Below, one piece after another: positions 7,593 to 15,781 of a DNA stretch of 64,000 nt (within the stretch, counting starts at the first letter, position 1; every line of letters begins with the position of its first letter). The DNA lies in the NCBI GenBank assembly GCA_003676145.1, contig NAUB01000024.1, forward strand, positions 310,001-374,000, in the 5' to 3' direction. Under the pieces are notes generated by a model that saw nothing but the letters and a program-made list of their open reading frames with translations, was not told the origin of the DNA and ran no database searches. A program made the translations under genes and the position numbers. The stretch comes from a gamma proteobacterium symbiont of Stewartia floridana (GTDB lineage Bacteria; Pseudomonadota; Gammaproteobacteria; Chromatiales; Chromatiaceae).

Positions 7593-7988
7593 TCAATGTA
7601 TGTGGGAATTGGCCTGTTTGACCGCCAGATAGTAAGCATCCTTCAACCGTTGGCCTTCTGTGCAATACCGCCCTGAGCGTGGATAACAGCAGTGAGTTCT
7701 CTTTGCTTCACCAAAGATGTGGGAGTAGAAGTCTTCAGCGAGCTCGGCCACCTTCTCGGCGCTAGTCCTGTCCAGGTTGCCCTCATATTCAAGAATTGCC
7801 TTTCTTTCCTCGACAGCTTCTTGAACATCTTCTTGCTGTTCGTGATGGGAATTTGAACAAGCCATGACGGCGACAGTGGCGACACTGGCGACAGTTGAGG
7901 TGATTTCCTGCTTAGGTGTCGCCGTTGTCGCAGGTGTCGCCGTCGCCAGACTGTCTAAACTCTCTTTTATCAAAGCTTCAAGTTTCAC
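7593..7988 (-). CDS. Small Thr/Ala-rich hypothetical protein after the primase
   Basis: This encodes about 131 residues. The N-terminal third is low complexity (SLATATPATTATP), written with repeated GGCGACA-like units at the DNA level. The C-terminal part has a conserved-looking 'HCCYPRSGRYCTEGQRLKDAYY' cysteine-containing segment, given here as a loose description of 22 positions, that could bind metal. I prefer the GTG at 7988 because AGGA sits 8-9 nt upstream; a GTG at 7997 is possible. It overlaps the end of the primase gene by 11 nt, so the two are translationally coupled. Similar small proteins often follow DUF3987 primases in proteobacterial elements; the function is unknown. Confidence 0.5.
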   Translation of the reverse strand: MKLEALIKESLDSLATATPATTATPKQEITSTVASVATVAVMACSNSHHEQQEDVQEAVEERKAILEYEGNLDRTSAEKVAELAEDFYSHIFGEAKRTHCCYPRSGRYCTEGQRLKDAYYLAVKQANSHIH

Positions 7989-10398
7989 TCTGTACACTCC
8001 TCTGGATTGCCGGATTCAGGTGAATCTCTTTCTTTTGTCCATCCTGAACCAATCTCACCCGCCCAAACTCCACTAGGTCATTCAAAGCGATATCCAGGGT
8101 TAATTTCTGCCTTAGGTGGTGTGGGGTGATATTTCGTTGAATCTCACGGCGAGGGATAATGTTGGTATTCTCACGCCTGCTATAGTCGACTAACCAACTA
8201 TCCAACCGAATTACGTCCGATTGCTCATTCGGCAAGGCTAATTCACCGAAGAATCGGCGAGCTTCTGTCAGGTGCCAGGCAGCAATAATTGAAGCCCGCT
8301 TAAAGGCGTCTAGCGATATAGCCCCACTCGCGCCATGCTCAAAGAACTGGAAAAGCGCGGCAATTCGAGCGGCATTGTCAGCGATCTTGCTGGCTACATC
8401 TCGCACATCATAAAGTTCACCACCCGATCTCAATTCAGACTCAATGGCATCATGGAAGCTCACCCAGGCCTGTTTTGCATCTGGGGCCATCGAGTAAACT
8501 GCAGGAGTTAAACCTCCAGCTTCATCAAATAGAACCTCCTGACCAAGGATTGCAGAAATACGGTGATTGAACTTCGCTAATGCTGGCCATGCCGCTGGTG
8601 CTTCAGTGAAAGGTCTGTAGCCTTGTGTGCTCTCGGGCCATGCAACAAGGAATCGCGCTAGAAATCCCGTACCTCTTGCCAAGCCACCAGATTTTTCAAA
8701 AAAGGCCCTGAGTGTGGTCTCCTGGACCTGCAGTGCAATGGATAGCCTTGCGCCACGCACCTTAAACGACTCACTGCTACGCCTTTCAGTAACAATGTCG
8801 GCACCGTCCCACAATATATTCAACGTTGCCAAATTCCGCATAACAGAATCTTTTGACATCCCATGCGAACCAAAGACCAATCCAGCCTCACTCGATACAA
8901 CACCCCCACTCGGCCAACCTGTGGCCAGGCTCCATCTCAGGGCCTCAGGTGTGGCATCACTGTAGATAAGGCGCGGTTGCTTTGGTGCAACGGGTTCATT
9001 GTGCTCAAGATCTTGCAAGTTCAGCTCCTGGTTCCTTGTTGGTTTCTCCTGTTTGGTGAGCTGTCGTATCTTTTCCTTAATTCCATCTCGTTTAGCTTTC
9101 CATGCAGCATGTGCTGCCTTATGGTCTTTTTGTAAGGGCTTGAACAATTCATGTTGCTCAGCCTCATATTCCTTGATTGGCTTCATAAAGAAGTTGTCAG
9201 CGGTCGATTTTCGCTCACCAGAATCCGCAATCGTCAAAAGGAACAATCCAGATGGGCCGGTTAATTGCTCCGCTCTCATAACATCAACTTGGGCCTGTGT
9301 AGCTAATGAGATTGCTGCCAAGGCGCTTGATGCGACGAGGGGTATAGGTGCCTTGGTAAAAGACTGCACCTCACTGACCGCTGCCCTGATGGGCTCTGGC
9401 AAAGCATCTAATGGGTAGGGCTGGGGATCAAACTGAGCAATAAGAGGTTGTGGCTCAGGCCAATCATCGAGCGCAGTTAAACCGTCTTCAGTTGAAAGTT
9501 GCGCGACCTCAAATGAGGCCTTAACCGATTCTAAGCCATTAATCTGGTGAAGGTCGTTAAAGTCAGTTGCACCCTCAGGCCGGCTATCCCCAAAATCAGG
9601 GACAACCACAACACCGCCAACCGCTTTAGCGGCTTCAGTTGCTTTTGTGATCCCTGGATTCCCTTCAGTGTTTACATCATCATCAGCACACAGAAGTAAC
9701 TTGATGTTAGGTAGTTTCTTTCTGAGGGCCTCTGCTACAGGCTTTAGATTGCCGCTGTTGAATGCAACCGCTACCGCTTGCCCTGTTGCCTCATGAATGC
9801 TCGCACCAGTGGCGAAACCTTCAGCAATACACAACGCACCATTTGGTTTTCCGATCGGGTAGTAACAACCCTTTACTCGACCACCAGATAGGAATTTCTT
9901 GCTGCCATTGGGATCAATAGACTGGATTGAGTGGAGCGTTCCATTTTCATCACGCAGTGGCACTAGTAGATTGAATCCATCTGATCTTAATCCATGCCCT
10001 GAAATACCCTTATTTGACAGGTACTTATGAATCCCGGTTTCTGGCTTTGCGTTAGTCCATTTCTCTTCAGCTGTTTGTCTTGCCTGTGCCTTACGTTTTT
10101 GATCTTCAGCTGCTCTCTTCTCTCGGATCATCTCCATCCGTTGGGCATACTCCCGCTTTTCCTCGGCACTAAACGCTTGGCCGGTATCAGCTCGCCAATC
10201 CTGAGAAATACCAGTACGCCAGCAACCGAAATGACCTGCTGGGATACCATCTCCATGCAAAATGTAGTAACCAGCTGAGTCGGTAGGCTTACCATTAGAG
10301 GAAAATCGATGAAGTTCACCATCAGCAATGAGATTCTCTGGTGGTTCAATGCCAGTCTCTCTCATCGCTGATTCAAATTGATTGAAGTACTCACTCAT
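7978..10398 (-). CDS. Replication protein with Toprim primase and DUF3987 helicase-like domains
   Basis: The product is 806 residues. Residues about 1-110 resemble the accessory N-terminal part of phage primases (GHFGCWRTGISQDWRA). Residues about 130-300 form a Toprim module, with AEGFATGASIHEATG supplying the catalytic Glu and LCADDD the acidic pair. From about 325 on, the DUF3987 domain carries a P-loop-like 'TIADSGERKST'. Proteins of this type start replication of P4-like satellites and integrative elements by priming and unwinding at the element origin. It lies between the AlpA gene and the terminase small subunit gene, the usual satellite order. The ATG at 10398 has a weak ribosome-binding site. 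Confidence 0.8.
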   Translation of the reverse strand: MSEYFNQFESAMRETGIEPPENLIADGELHRFSSNGKPTDSAGYYILHGDGIPAGHFGCWRTGISQDWRADTGQAFSAEEKREYAQRMEMIREKRAAEDQKRKAQARQTAEEKWTNAKPETGIHKYLSNKGISGHGLRSDGFNLLVPLRDENGTLHSIQSIDPNGSKKFLSGGRVKGCYYPIGKPNGALCIAEGFATGASIHEATGQAVAVAFNSGNLKPVAEALRKKLPNIKLLLCADDDVNTEGNPGITKATEAAKAVGGVVVVPDFGDSRPEGATDFNDLHQINGLESVKASFEVAQLSTEDGLTALDDWPEPQPLIAQFDPQPYPLDALPEPIRAAVSEVQSFTKAPIPLVASSALAAISLATQAQVDVMRAEQLTGPSGLFLLTIADSGERKSTADNFFMKPIKEYEAEQHELFKPLQKDHKAAHAAWKAKRDGIKEKIRQLTKQEKPTRNQELNLQDLEHNEPVAPKQPRLIYSDATPEALRWSLATGWPSGGVVSSEAGLVFGSHGMSKDSVMRNLATLNILWDGADIVTERRSSESFKVRGARLSIALQVQETTLRAFFEKSGGLARGTGFLARFLVAWPESTQGYRPFTEAPAAWPALAKFNHRISAILGQEVLFDEAGGLTPAVYSMAPDAKQAWVSFHDAIESELRSGGELYDVRDVASKIADNAARIAALFQFFEHGASGAISLDAFKRASIIAAWHLTEARRFFGELALPNEQSDVIRLDSWLVDYSRRENTNIIPRREIQRNITPHHLRQKLTLDIALNDLVEFGRVRLVQDGQKKEIHLNPAIQRSVQSET

Positions 10399-10467
10399 TC
10401 ACATGCCCAGAGACTAAGTAAGTAATTCGCATAATAGAGGTTTGTTGTACTCATAACTAAACCTCTA

Positions 10468-10686
10468 CTAAGTATGATCTATCGTACGTCTTTCGATAAA
10501 ACTCTGGACATCTTCAGTCCTATACATAACACGACCACCCACTTTTACAAATGGGAGGTTATATCGTCCTGTTGATCGCCAGACCTGTAGTGTTCCGATT
10601 GAGATTCCAAGAGTCTGAGCAGCTTGACCCGGTGGTATTAAGGTTTGGAGCTGAATAGCCCCTGTTGTTTGCTTTGGTGTTGTCAC
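10468..10686 (-). CDS. AlpA/excisionase-type helix-turn-helix regulator
   Basis: This is a 72-residue winged-helix protein of the MerR/HTH_17 type. The motif 'IPPGQAAQTLGISIGTLQVW' is the recognition helix-turn-helix and 'PFVKVGGRVMYRTEDVQSFI' the wing plus final helix. AlpA-like proteins activate integrase expression or act as excision factors in P4-like elements and phage-inducible islands. The start is a GTG preceded by AGGAG at good spacing. It sits upstream of the primase gene and on the same strand, with an AT-rich 125-bp region on its other side. Confidence 0.8.
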   Translation of the reverse strand: MTTPKQTTGAIQLQTLIPPGQAAQTLGISIGTLQVWRSTGRYNLPFVKVGGRVMYRTEDVQSFIERRTIDHT

Positions 10687-10811
10687 TGTAAAACTCCTAA
10701 TGTTCAGTTCACAGTGACTATTTTTCCGTATGATAAATTCTTAGTTTAAGTCTGTATATTCGCTATTTACTGAAAACCCTGACATGACGGTAACTATCAA
10801 TTATATCAAAA

Positions 10812-11909
10812 TTACCGACATGCTAACCATGGGTATTTATATTCTGAGTCACGATCTCTTTGCTTACTAGCTATTTCCTGCACTTTTCTTTCAGTTACAT
10901 CATCATCAGAGAAGTCTTCTATAATTCCTAACAAATTAACAATCACATCGGCATGTATAGTTGGCATTTTTTTAGCCACTATAATACCTAATCCTTCTTT
11001 AACATCATCGCATAGTGCATTCTGGAATTGACGAATTATAGTTTTATAAGTCTTACTTTCAGAAGGTTTAATATTATTTACAACCTTAAGTCTCCCAAAA
11101 TTCCACATATAATGAGATACTATTTTTCTGATAAGTATTTCTCTCCGAGCTTTTGTATGTCTTCTTCGAACTCTGTAACGAACAATCTCTCTATCAATAT
11201 GCACATATTTATTTGAATCTTCAGCTACTCCGTGAGATAGCTCTCTCAGTTTTTTCATAAAGTAGCTATTTAAACCATCTTCAATTGGATAGTCAGAGCT
11301 TTCAATAACTCTTAATAGTTCTGATGACTTTTCAGAAATTCTAGTAAGCTCTTGCAAAGGTAACTCTTGATAATTCTCAATCGAGTCGTTAGAGATAAAA
11401 TGCCAAATAACAATTGCTTTGGCCGCGATCTTATCTAAAAACACCTCAAGTGGTAGAGGTTCTACATCTCTAGGAGAGTACCCATAATCAACTATTTTAT
11501 ATATATTTTTCTTCCTAAACTTCCGTAGTGCCTCGTTATATGCTGGCTGGCGATCTAGCCATTTTTGAAACTCTTCTTTTCTACTACTTAATCGTTCGTA
11601 GTATTCTTGATAATAATCTTCAAGAAAAAAACGATCTTTTAGAGTATTCACCTGTTTTACATACAGCGCCCCCCTCTTTAACAAATTCTTATGAGATGTA
11701 ATTGGAAATGATATTCCGCTGAAAATTGAGTCTTTATCAAGCTGTAGTAAATACTTTTCACCTGACACCCTACTTTCACGGCCGTGCAATTCTTCTTCTT
11801 CTTTTAAGATATATGGATTTACTGCTGAAAAATAGCGATCCTCACATATTTGACCTCTCTCCATGGTAGTAATAAAACTCTCTGCTAAATGTAAAAGTTC
11901 ATCATTCAT
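10812..11909 (-). CDS. AT-rich hypothetical cargo protein between alpA and int
   Basis: This encodes 365 residues starting at the ATG at 11909, chosen because GGAAGG lies 8 nt upstream; an ATG at 11939 lacks such a site. I do not recognise the family. It is helical and highly charged, with a basic patch 'YRVRRRHTKARREILIRKIV' in the last third that could contact nucleic acid. The gene is visibly richer in A and T than the primase and integrase genes that flank it, which suggests separate acquisition. Its position between the regulator and integrase genes is a known site for defence or superinfection-exclusion cargo in satellites; a role of that kind is conjecture. Confidence 0.55.
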   Translation of the reverse strand: MNDELLHLAESFITTMERGQICEDRYFSAVNPYILKEEEELHGRESRVSGEKYLLQLDKDSIFSGISFPITSHKNLLKRGALYVKQVNTLKDRFFLEDYYQEYYERLSSRKEEFQKWLDRQPAYNEALRKFRKKNIYKIVDYGYSPRDVEPLPLEVFLDKIAAKAIVIWHFISNDSIENYQELPLQELTRISEKSSELLRVIESSDYPIEDGLNSYFMKKLRELSHGVAEDSNKYVHIDREIVRYRVRRRHTKARREILIRKIVSHYMWNFGRLKVVNNIKPSESKTYKTIIRQFQNALCDDVKEGLGIIVAKKMPTIHADVIVNLLGIIEDFSDDDVTERKVQEIASKQRDRDSEYKYPWLACR

Positions 11910-12068
11910 ATAGCAATCCTTCCAGTGCCACCTTCGCAATTAACAACCAAGCCAGAGCGGCGAAGGTTTCCGCCTTTTCGGGAGCTACCCTAGACTCGGT
12001 TTACTCGACAATGCATCAACCCTGTTTTGTTAAATTATTCATCTCAGTTGCATAGGTGGCAGGAATAG

Positions 12069-13292
12069 TCATCCTGCTGATTTGATATGCACAATATTCC
12101 CAGAATTTATATCAGCAATCCTTAAAATTTCACTTTCTATCCGTTTAGATGCTTTAGCCAGTCTCTCAGGAGTTTGCACTACATACCCGGCGGTAACATC
12201 AGTAGTCACCTTATGATTAACAAGCGCCTTAATGGTGTAAACTGAAAGATCCAGACTCTCAGCTATCGAAATATAGGTTCGGCGTAGGTCATGGGGGGAG
12301 AAAGTGGTTTTCGACGCTTCCCGGACTATTGCTATACTTTTCCGGGGATCGGAGAGGTACCCTGTCCTACCTGCCTTTGCCGGGAATACCCACCCTCCTC
12401 GCTTCCGCCCCTTCCTCTCCAATAGACGGACTGCTACGAATTCGGGTAGAGGCAGATCCACCACTTCACGGTTTTTCGTATCAGTGAGGCGGAATGTCTT
12501 AGCCTGAAAGTTGATATCCTGCCATTCGAGACTTGCTGCCTCCTCCCGTCTTGCCCCTGTGAACAGCAAAAACAGGAAATAATCTCTTGAGACCTCATTT
12601 TTCAGCCCATTAACCGCTTTGAACCAGGCCGGGAATACATCTCTTGAGAGGATGCGTTTTTTCCGGGGTATCTTGTAACGGGTCTTTGTCTCCTTGATGA
12701 TATCCACAGGATTTCGGGGAAATAGGGTAGCTCCATCATTATCCCGATATTTTGCCTGAGCATATCGGAAAACAGCCGCGAGTACTCGTGCAGCATTGTC
12801 AGTACGCGCCTTGCTGGTCTTACCCCTCTCCTGATAGCGGATTTGTACCATACGGTCAGTAATGGAGGATAGAGGTTTATCCATCCAAGCATCAAATGTT
12901 TCTTTGAATGCCCGCCGGTAGTCCTTCACTGTCCCCGGTTTCAGATCCCTATCTGCTAAATAGGATTCAAAAACCTCTCGCAGCGTGACAGAGAGTGATT
13001 TCTTCACACGCCTTTTCTCGACAGGATCGATACTGTCTGCCACCTCGGAGAGTATTTTTTGTGCTTTTTTCCTGGCTTTCTCTATCGTCATTTCAGGGAA
13101 AGTCCCATTTTTCAGGGCAATACGCTTGGTCATGCCGCTAACCGTGGTCCGGACATGGAAAGATTTGGTTCCTTTCGGAGTAATGGTCAAGCCAAGACGA
13201 AGAACTTTGGTATCGAGGTAGTAGGTGCGCTTGTTCTCGGGGATCGGTAGTCCCTCTAGTGATTTCTTTGTGAAATTAAGCTTTTCCACCAT
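12069..13292 (-). CDS. int: Tyrosine integrase (DUF4102 arm-binding type)
   Basis: The product is 407 residues. Residues 1-90 form the arm-type DNA-binding domain typical of integrases that enter tRNA genes (YYLDTKVLRLGLTITPKGTK). The core-binding domain covers about 105-190. The catalytic domain shows Arg in 'FTGARREEA', the HxxR box in 'SPHDLRRTYIS', the second His in 'LVNHK' and the nucleophile Tyr in 'TDVTAGYV'. It would insert and excise the element at the tRNA-Ile2 3' end lying 177 bp from its start codon. The reading frame is intact, so the element may still be mobile. It is transcribed away from the attachment site, as in P4-type elements. Confidence 0.9.
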   Translation of the reverse strand: MVEKLNFTKKSLEGLPIPENKRTYYLDTKVLRLGLTITPKGTKSFHVRTTVSGMTKRIALKNGTFPEMTIEKARKKAQKILSEVADSIDPVEKRRVKKSLSVTLREVFESYLADRDLKPGTVKDYRRAFKETFDAWMDKPLSSITDRMVQIRYQERGKTSKARTDNAARVLAAVFRYAQAKYRDNDGATLFPRNPVDIIKETKTRYKIPRKKRILSRDVFPAWFKAVNGLKNEVSRDYFLFLLFTGARREEAASLEWQDINFQAKTFRLTDTKNREVVDLPLPEFVAVRLLERKGRKRGGWVFPAKAGRTGYLSDPRKSIAIVREASKTTFSPHDLRRTYISIAESLDLSVYTIKALVNHKVTTDVTAGYVVQTPERLAKASKRIESEILRIADINSGNIVHIKSAG

Positions 13293-13319
13293 GGTTTAAA
13301 CTACCCCCCCAAAATACTC

Positions 13320-13358
13320 GGTGCACATCTGGTGCACATTGATGCATCAATAATGCAT
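13320..13358. repeat. Helically phased TGCA repeats upstream of the integrase
   Basis: GGTGCACAT occurs at 13320-13328 and again at 13331-13339, followed by ATGCAT at 13342-13347 and 13353-13358. The TGCA cores fall at intervals of 11, 10 and 11 bp, one DNA turn each. They lie between the integrase start and the attachment scar, where arm-type integrase sites or AlpA binding sites are expected. Confidence 0.5.
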
Positions 13359-13468
13359 ATGTTACGTTAAGTTCTATTATAGGTCATTAAGGAGGTTATA
13401 CAACATATATTCAATTACTTACGTTATTTATGGCTAGAAAACGGAGCGTTGGAAATGTGGAAAGAATA

Positions 13469-13516
13469 GGACTCATAATCCCTTGGTCCTAGGTTCGAGT
13501 CCTAGTGGGCCCACCA
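13469..13516 (+). other. Attachment site: 3' half of tRNA-Ile2(CAT)
   Basis: The 48 bp hold the tRNA anticodon loop CTCATAA (13472-13478), variable loop, T arm with TTCGAGT and acceptor strand TGGGCCC followed by ACCA. The 5' half (acceptor, D arm) is absent upstream, so this is not a functional tRNA gene. The sequence matches the layout of the tRNA-Ile that reads AUA (CAT anticodon, modified to lysidine). Integrases of this type recombine within tRNA 3' ends and leave one intact gene and one 3' fragment as direct repeats. The intact gene should lie beyond the left edge, with the element between. Confidence 0.75.
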
Positions 13517-14192
13517 ATAGAATCAGGGTGCTTACCGGGCACATAGGTAACACTTTATTCCGAGGACATAGGTAACAGTTTTGGAGCAAATGGGTTATGA
13601 CCCACAGGCTCTAATCGATTTACCTCTTTGTCAACAAACCCAAAATATTTTTTTAATTATTTAGTTGATCACTACACCATCCAGCCTGATGAGCTATTAG
13701 TGTGCCGCGAGAGAGAATCTTTTATCGTGACCATTGACGTACTCACCGCACCGATAGCCGCAACTAGCAGCTCTCTTCCTTATATCATTAAAGACTACCA
13801 GACTATTTTTGGGACGATTCTGGGTACTTCGCACATCATGTGGACACTGCACATAAACAACAATAACCAGCAGGAACTACAGTGAGAGCAAAAGGAGCAC
13901 GACTTAAAGATCCAGTGACCTTCCTTATGACTATCCTCCAAAATATCCATTTCACCATTGGTGCGACTTTATGAAAATAGATGATGAGACAACAGGCAAC
14001 CAACTTTATTGATAGTTTTACTTGTGTTTTTATTTATAGAGCAAAGCCGACAATAGTTTACTCATCATTATTTTTAACGCCCCCACCCATAACAGGCAGG
14101 GGCATTAACAGTCTGGATAGTAGTTATTAAGAAGTGATTTTGATTTTTCCAATCGGAATTTATATCATGTCTGTGCCATAATCAAATCAAAA
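13517..14192. other. Gene-free stretch right of the attachment scar
   Basis: Apart from the IS-end relic noted separately, I see no supportable gene in these 676 bp. An open frame at 13628-13885 lacks a ribosome-binding site and family likeness. A loose inverted repeat (TTAACGCCCC with GGGGCATTAA, near 14078-14113) has no T tract. The region looks like eroded accessory DNA. Confidence 0.4.
13537..13580. mobile_element. Relic of an insertion-sequence end
   Basis: ACATAGGTAACA occurs twice in direct orientation (13541-13552 and 13566-13577), 25 bp apart, within the wider motifs GGGCACATAGGTAACA and GAGGACATAGGTAACA. Tandem short repeats of this kind are transposase-binding sites at IS ends, and ACATAGGTAAC-type ends are familiar to me from IS481-like elements. 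No transposase gene is left. It sits directly beside the tRNA scar, a common insertion hotspot. Confidence 0.35.
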
Positions 14193-14558
14193 TTATCGAC
14201 ACATATCCCTAAAGCTTAGAGCTTTTGTGTTTTCGGGAATTCCATCTGTCAGACAGAGATTAGAATCACCAATTTCTTGGATTTGCAATACTATTTGATC
14301 AAGTTCATTTTCTGAATCTGCAGTATTGTAAATACGATTCCAAAAACTAATAACATCTTCTCGATTTGCATCACCCTTCAAGTACAGTTCATACGATGTA
14401 TCAATTCTCTCATACGGCTCACCACTAAATAGCATTTCAATTTCGTTGGCAGTAATTTGGCTATTTAGAGAATCGAGGAATGCATGATCTGCAAAGGTAC
14501 TCATTGGAGAAACAATGAAACCTAGCCCACAAAAGAAAGATAGTAGAGATTTTTTCAT
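14193..14558 (-). CDS. Small exported protein of unknown function
   Basis: This encodes 121 residues with a clear Sec signal peptide (MKKSLLSFFCGLGFIVSPMS, cleaved near TFA-DH). The mature part is acidic, with two cysteines close to the C-terminus (SNLCLTDGIPENTKALSFRDMCR region) that could form a disulfide. I do not recognise a family. It follows the lipoprotein gene at 14571-15503 by 12 nt on the same strand, so the two are likely co-transcribed and both end up outside the cytoplasm. Confidence 0.6.
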   Translation of the reverse strand: MKKSLLSFFCGLGFIVSPMSTFADHAFLDSLNSQITANEIEMLFSGEPYERIDTSYELYLKGDANREDVISFWNRIYNTADSENELDQIVLQIQEIGDSNLCLTDGIPENTKALSFRDMCR

Positions 14559-14570
14559 TGAATCAACTCC

Positions 14571-15503
14571 TTAATCGATTGTTACATCTGAAACTTTGAC
14601 CCATGGTCCGGGAGCGGAACTAGGAGCACTAATTCTACCTGTATCTTCTCCGACTATTCTTTGACCATCATATAGCCTCAATCTGTAGTTTATCGATCCG
14701 GATCTCCCGCGATACCAACGTAAACCGTAGTCATATGAGCCTAGCGTGATTGAACCGGTGAAATAAATCCTCTCAGGCCCACCACCATTGCCTGAACCAA
14801 ATCCACCAAGATCATCTACATCTAATCTCATGTTACTTCCGGACCTGTTAACACCAGAGATACGTGTACCATTAGGATGTAAAACCCATAAGTCTATATC
14901 TGGACCTTCTGCTGTTTCAGATCCAGTATATGACCAGGTTAAAGTCCATGAAATATCACCTCTACCACCTACATCTTGCCCAGCATCACCATCACCACCC
15001 CCGGAACCAGATCTAGAGATAGTTATCGTGTAGGAACCTCCTGATGAAGATCCAGCAGAAATCCTAATATAGTAAGTACCAGTTGAAGTAATATTTCTCG
15101 TGATTCTAAAATTATTTCCTGATCCACCATCATCATTTACCGCTATAGTATTGCCATTAGCGTCTAATAAACGTCCAACTGTGTCGGTGCTACCCGAACT
15201 GGATATAACATACTCACCTGCAACTGAGATATTTATACGATAATAGTCTCTATCAGAAGAGTTCCTCAGGCTAGCACTGTAAGAACCACTGCCAGAACTG
15301 TTTAAACTGATTGTTCTAGAGCTATTAATGGATGTATTTCCATCTGTATCAGAATTACTAGGGGGAGGAGGCGAGGTACCACCACCTCCACCACCACTGG
15401 ATGAGGTATCACTACTTCCACAACCAGCCAATGCAATTATTAAAACTAGCAAGAGAATATGTGACTTGCTAAAAAGCAAATCTACTAAGCCTGAACTCTT
15501 CAT
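14571..15503 (-). CDS. Lipoprotein with PPC-like and DUF2135-like beta domains
   Basis: The product is 310 residues. The signal peptide ends in LIIALAGC, a lipobox with the acylated Cys at about residue 28, followed by a Ser/Gly/Pro linker. Residues about 60-165 resemble the bacterial pre-peptidase C-terminal (PPC) beta sandwich (DRDYYRINISVAGEYVIS, TGTYYIRISA). Residues about 180-305 carry 'DIDLWVLHPNGTRIS' and 'RLDVDDLGG', the acidic pattern of DUF2135/YfaP-like domains, which probably bind calcium. It is likely anchored in the outer membrane as an adhesive or carbohydrate-contacting protein. The downstream small exported protein may be its partner. Confidence 0.65.
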   Translation of the reverse strand: MKSSGLVDLLFSKSHILLLVLIIALAGCGSSDTSSSGGGGGGTSPPPPSNSDTDGNTSINSSRTISLNSSGSGSYSASLRNSSDRDYYRINISVAGEYVISSSGSTDTVGRLLDANGNTIAVNDDGGSGNNFRITRNITSTGTYYIRISAGSSSGGSYTITISRSGSGGGDGDAGQDVGGRGDISWTLTWSYTGSETAEGPDIDLWVLHPNGTRISGVNRSGSNMRLDVDDLGGFGSGNGGGPERIYFTGSITLGSYDYGLRWYRGRSGSINYRLRLYDGQRIVGEDTGRISAPSSAPGPWVKVSDVTID

Positions 15504-15714
15504 TAGTCGAACCCTTTTTATTTATTAACTACTTTCCAGTGCGTGAATGCGTCACGCATGCATCTCTGCAAGAAATTCGAAATGCAAATAGTTCGCTAAT
15601 AACAAAATAATAAAGTTGACCAATCATTCAACTGCGCAAAATATAAATACACCGTTCAATTGAATTCTATACGGGCGTCATTGATACACCCGACCACATT
15701 AGTATTCTGCTAAT

Positions 15715-15728
15715 TTGATCGATATCAT
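15715..15728. promoter_or_regulatory. FNR/CRP-type binding site candidate
   Basis: TTGAT-CGAT-ATCAT matches the FNR consensus TTGAT-N4-ATCAA at nine of ten fixed positions. It lies 212 bp upstream of the lipoprotein gene at 14571-15503. This is far for direct activation, so the assignment is tentative. Confidence 0.3.
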
Positions 15729-15781
15729 CTTGCATTAAAAGCAGGTTATTTTTTACCTTGAGGACATTCAAGGACAATTAT

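Noticed and set aside
7860-7960. GGCGACA-type short repeats, considered as a phase-variation tract
   Set aside because: The repeats are imperfect and simply encode the Thr/Ala/Pro-rich N-terminus of the small protein; no uniform unit suited to slippage.
12058-12077. GCAGGA...TCCTGC repeat at the integrase stop, considered as terminator
   Set aside because: Short stem and no T tract on either strand.
13441-13516. Complete tRNA gene
   Set aside because: The acceptor 5' strand and D arm are missing upstream of the anticodon arm, so only a 3' fragment is present.
13628-13885. Open frame of 85 codons on the plus strand
   Set aside because: No ribosome-binding site, no family likeness, and it lies in eroded DNA beside the attachment scar.
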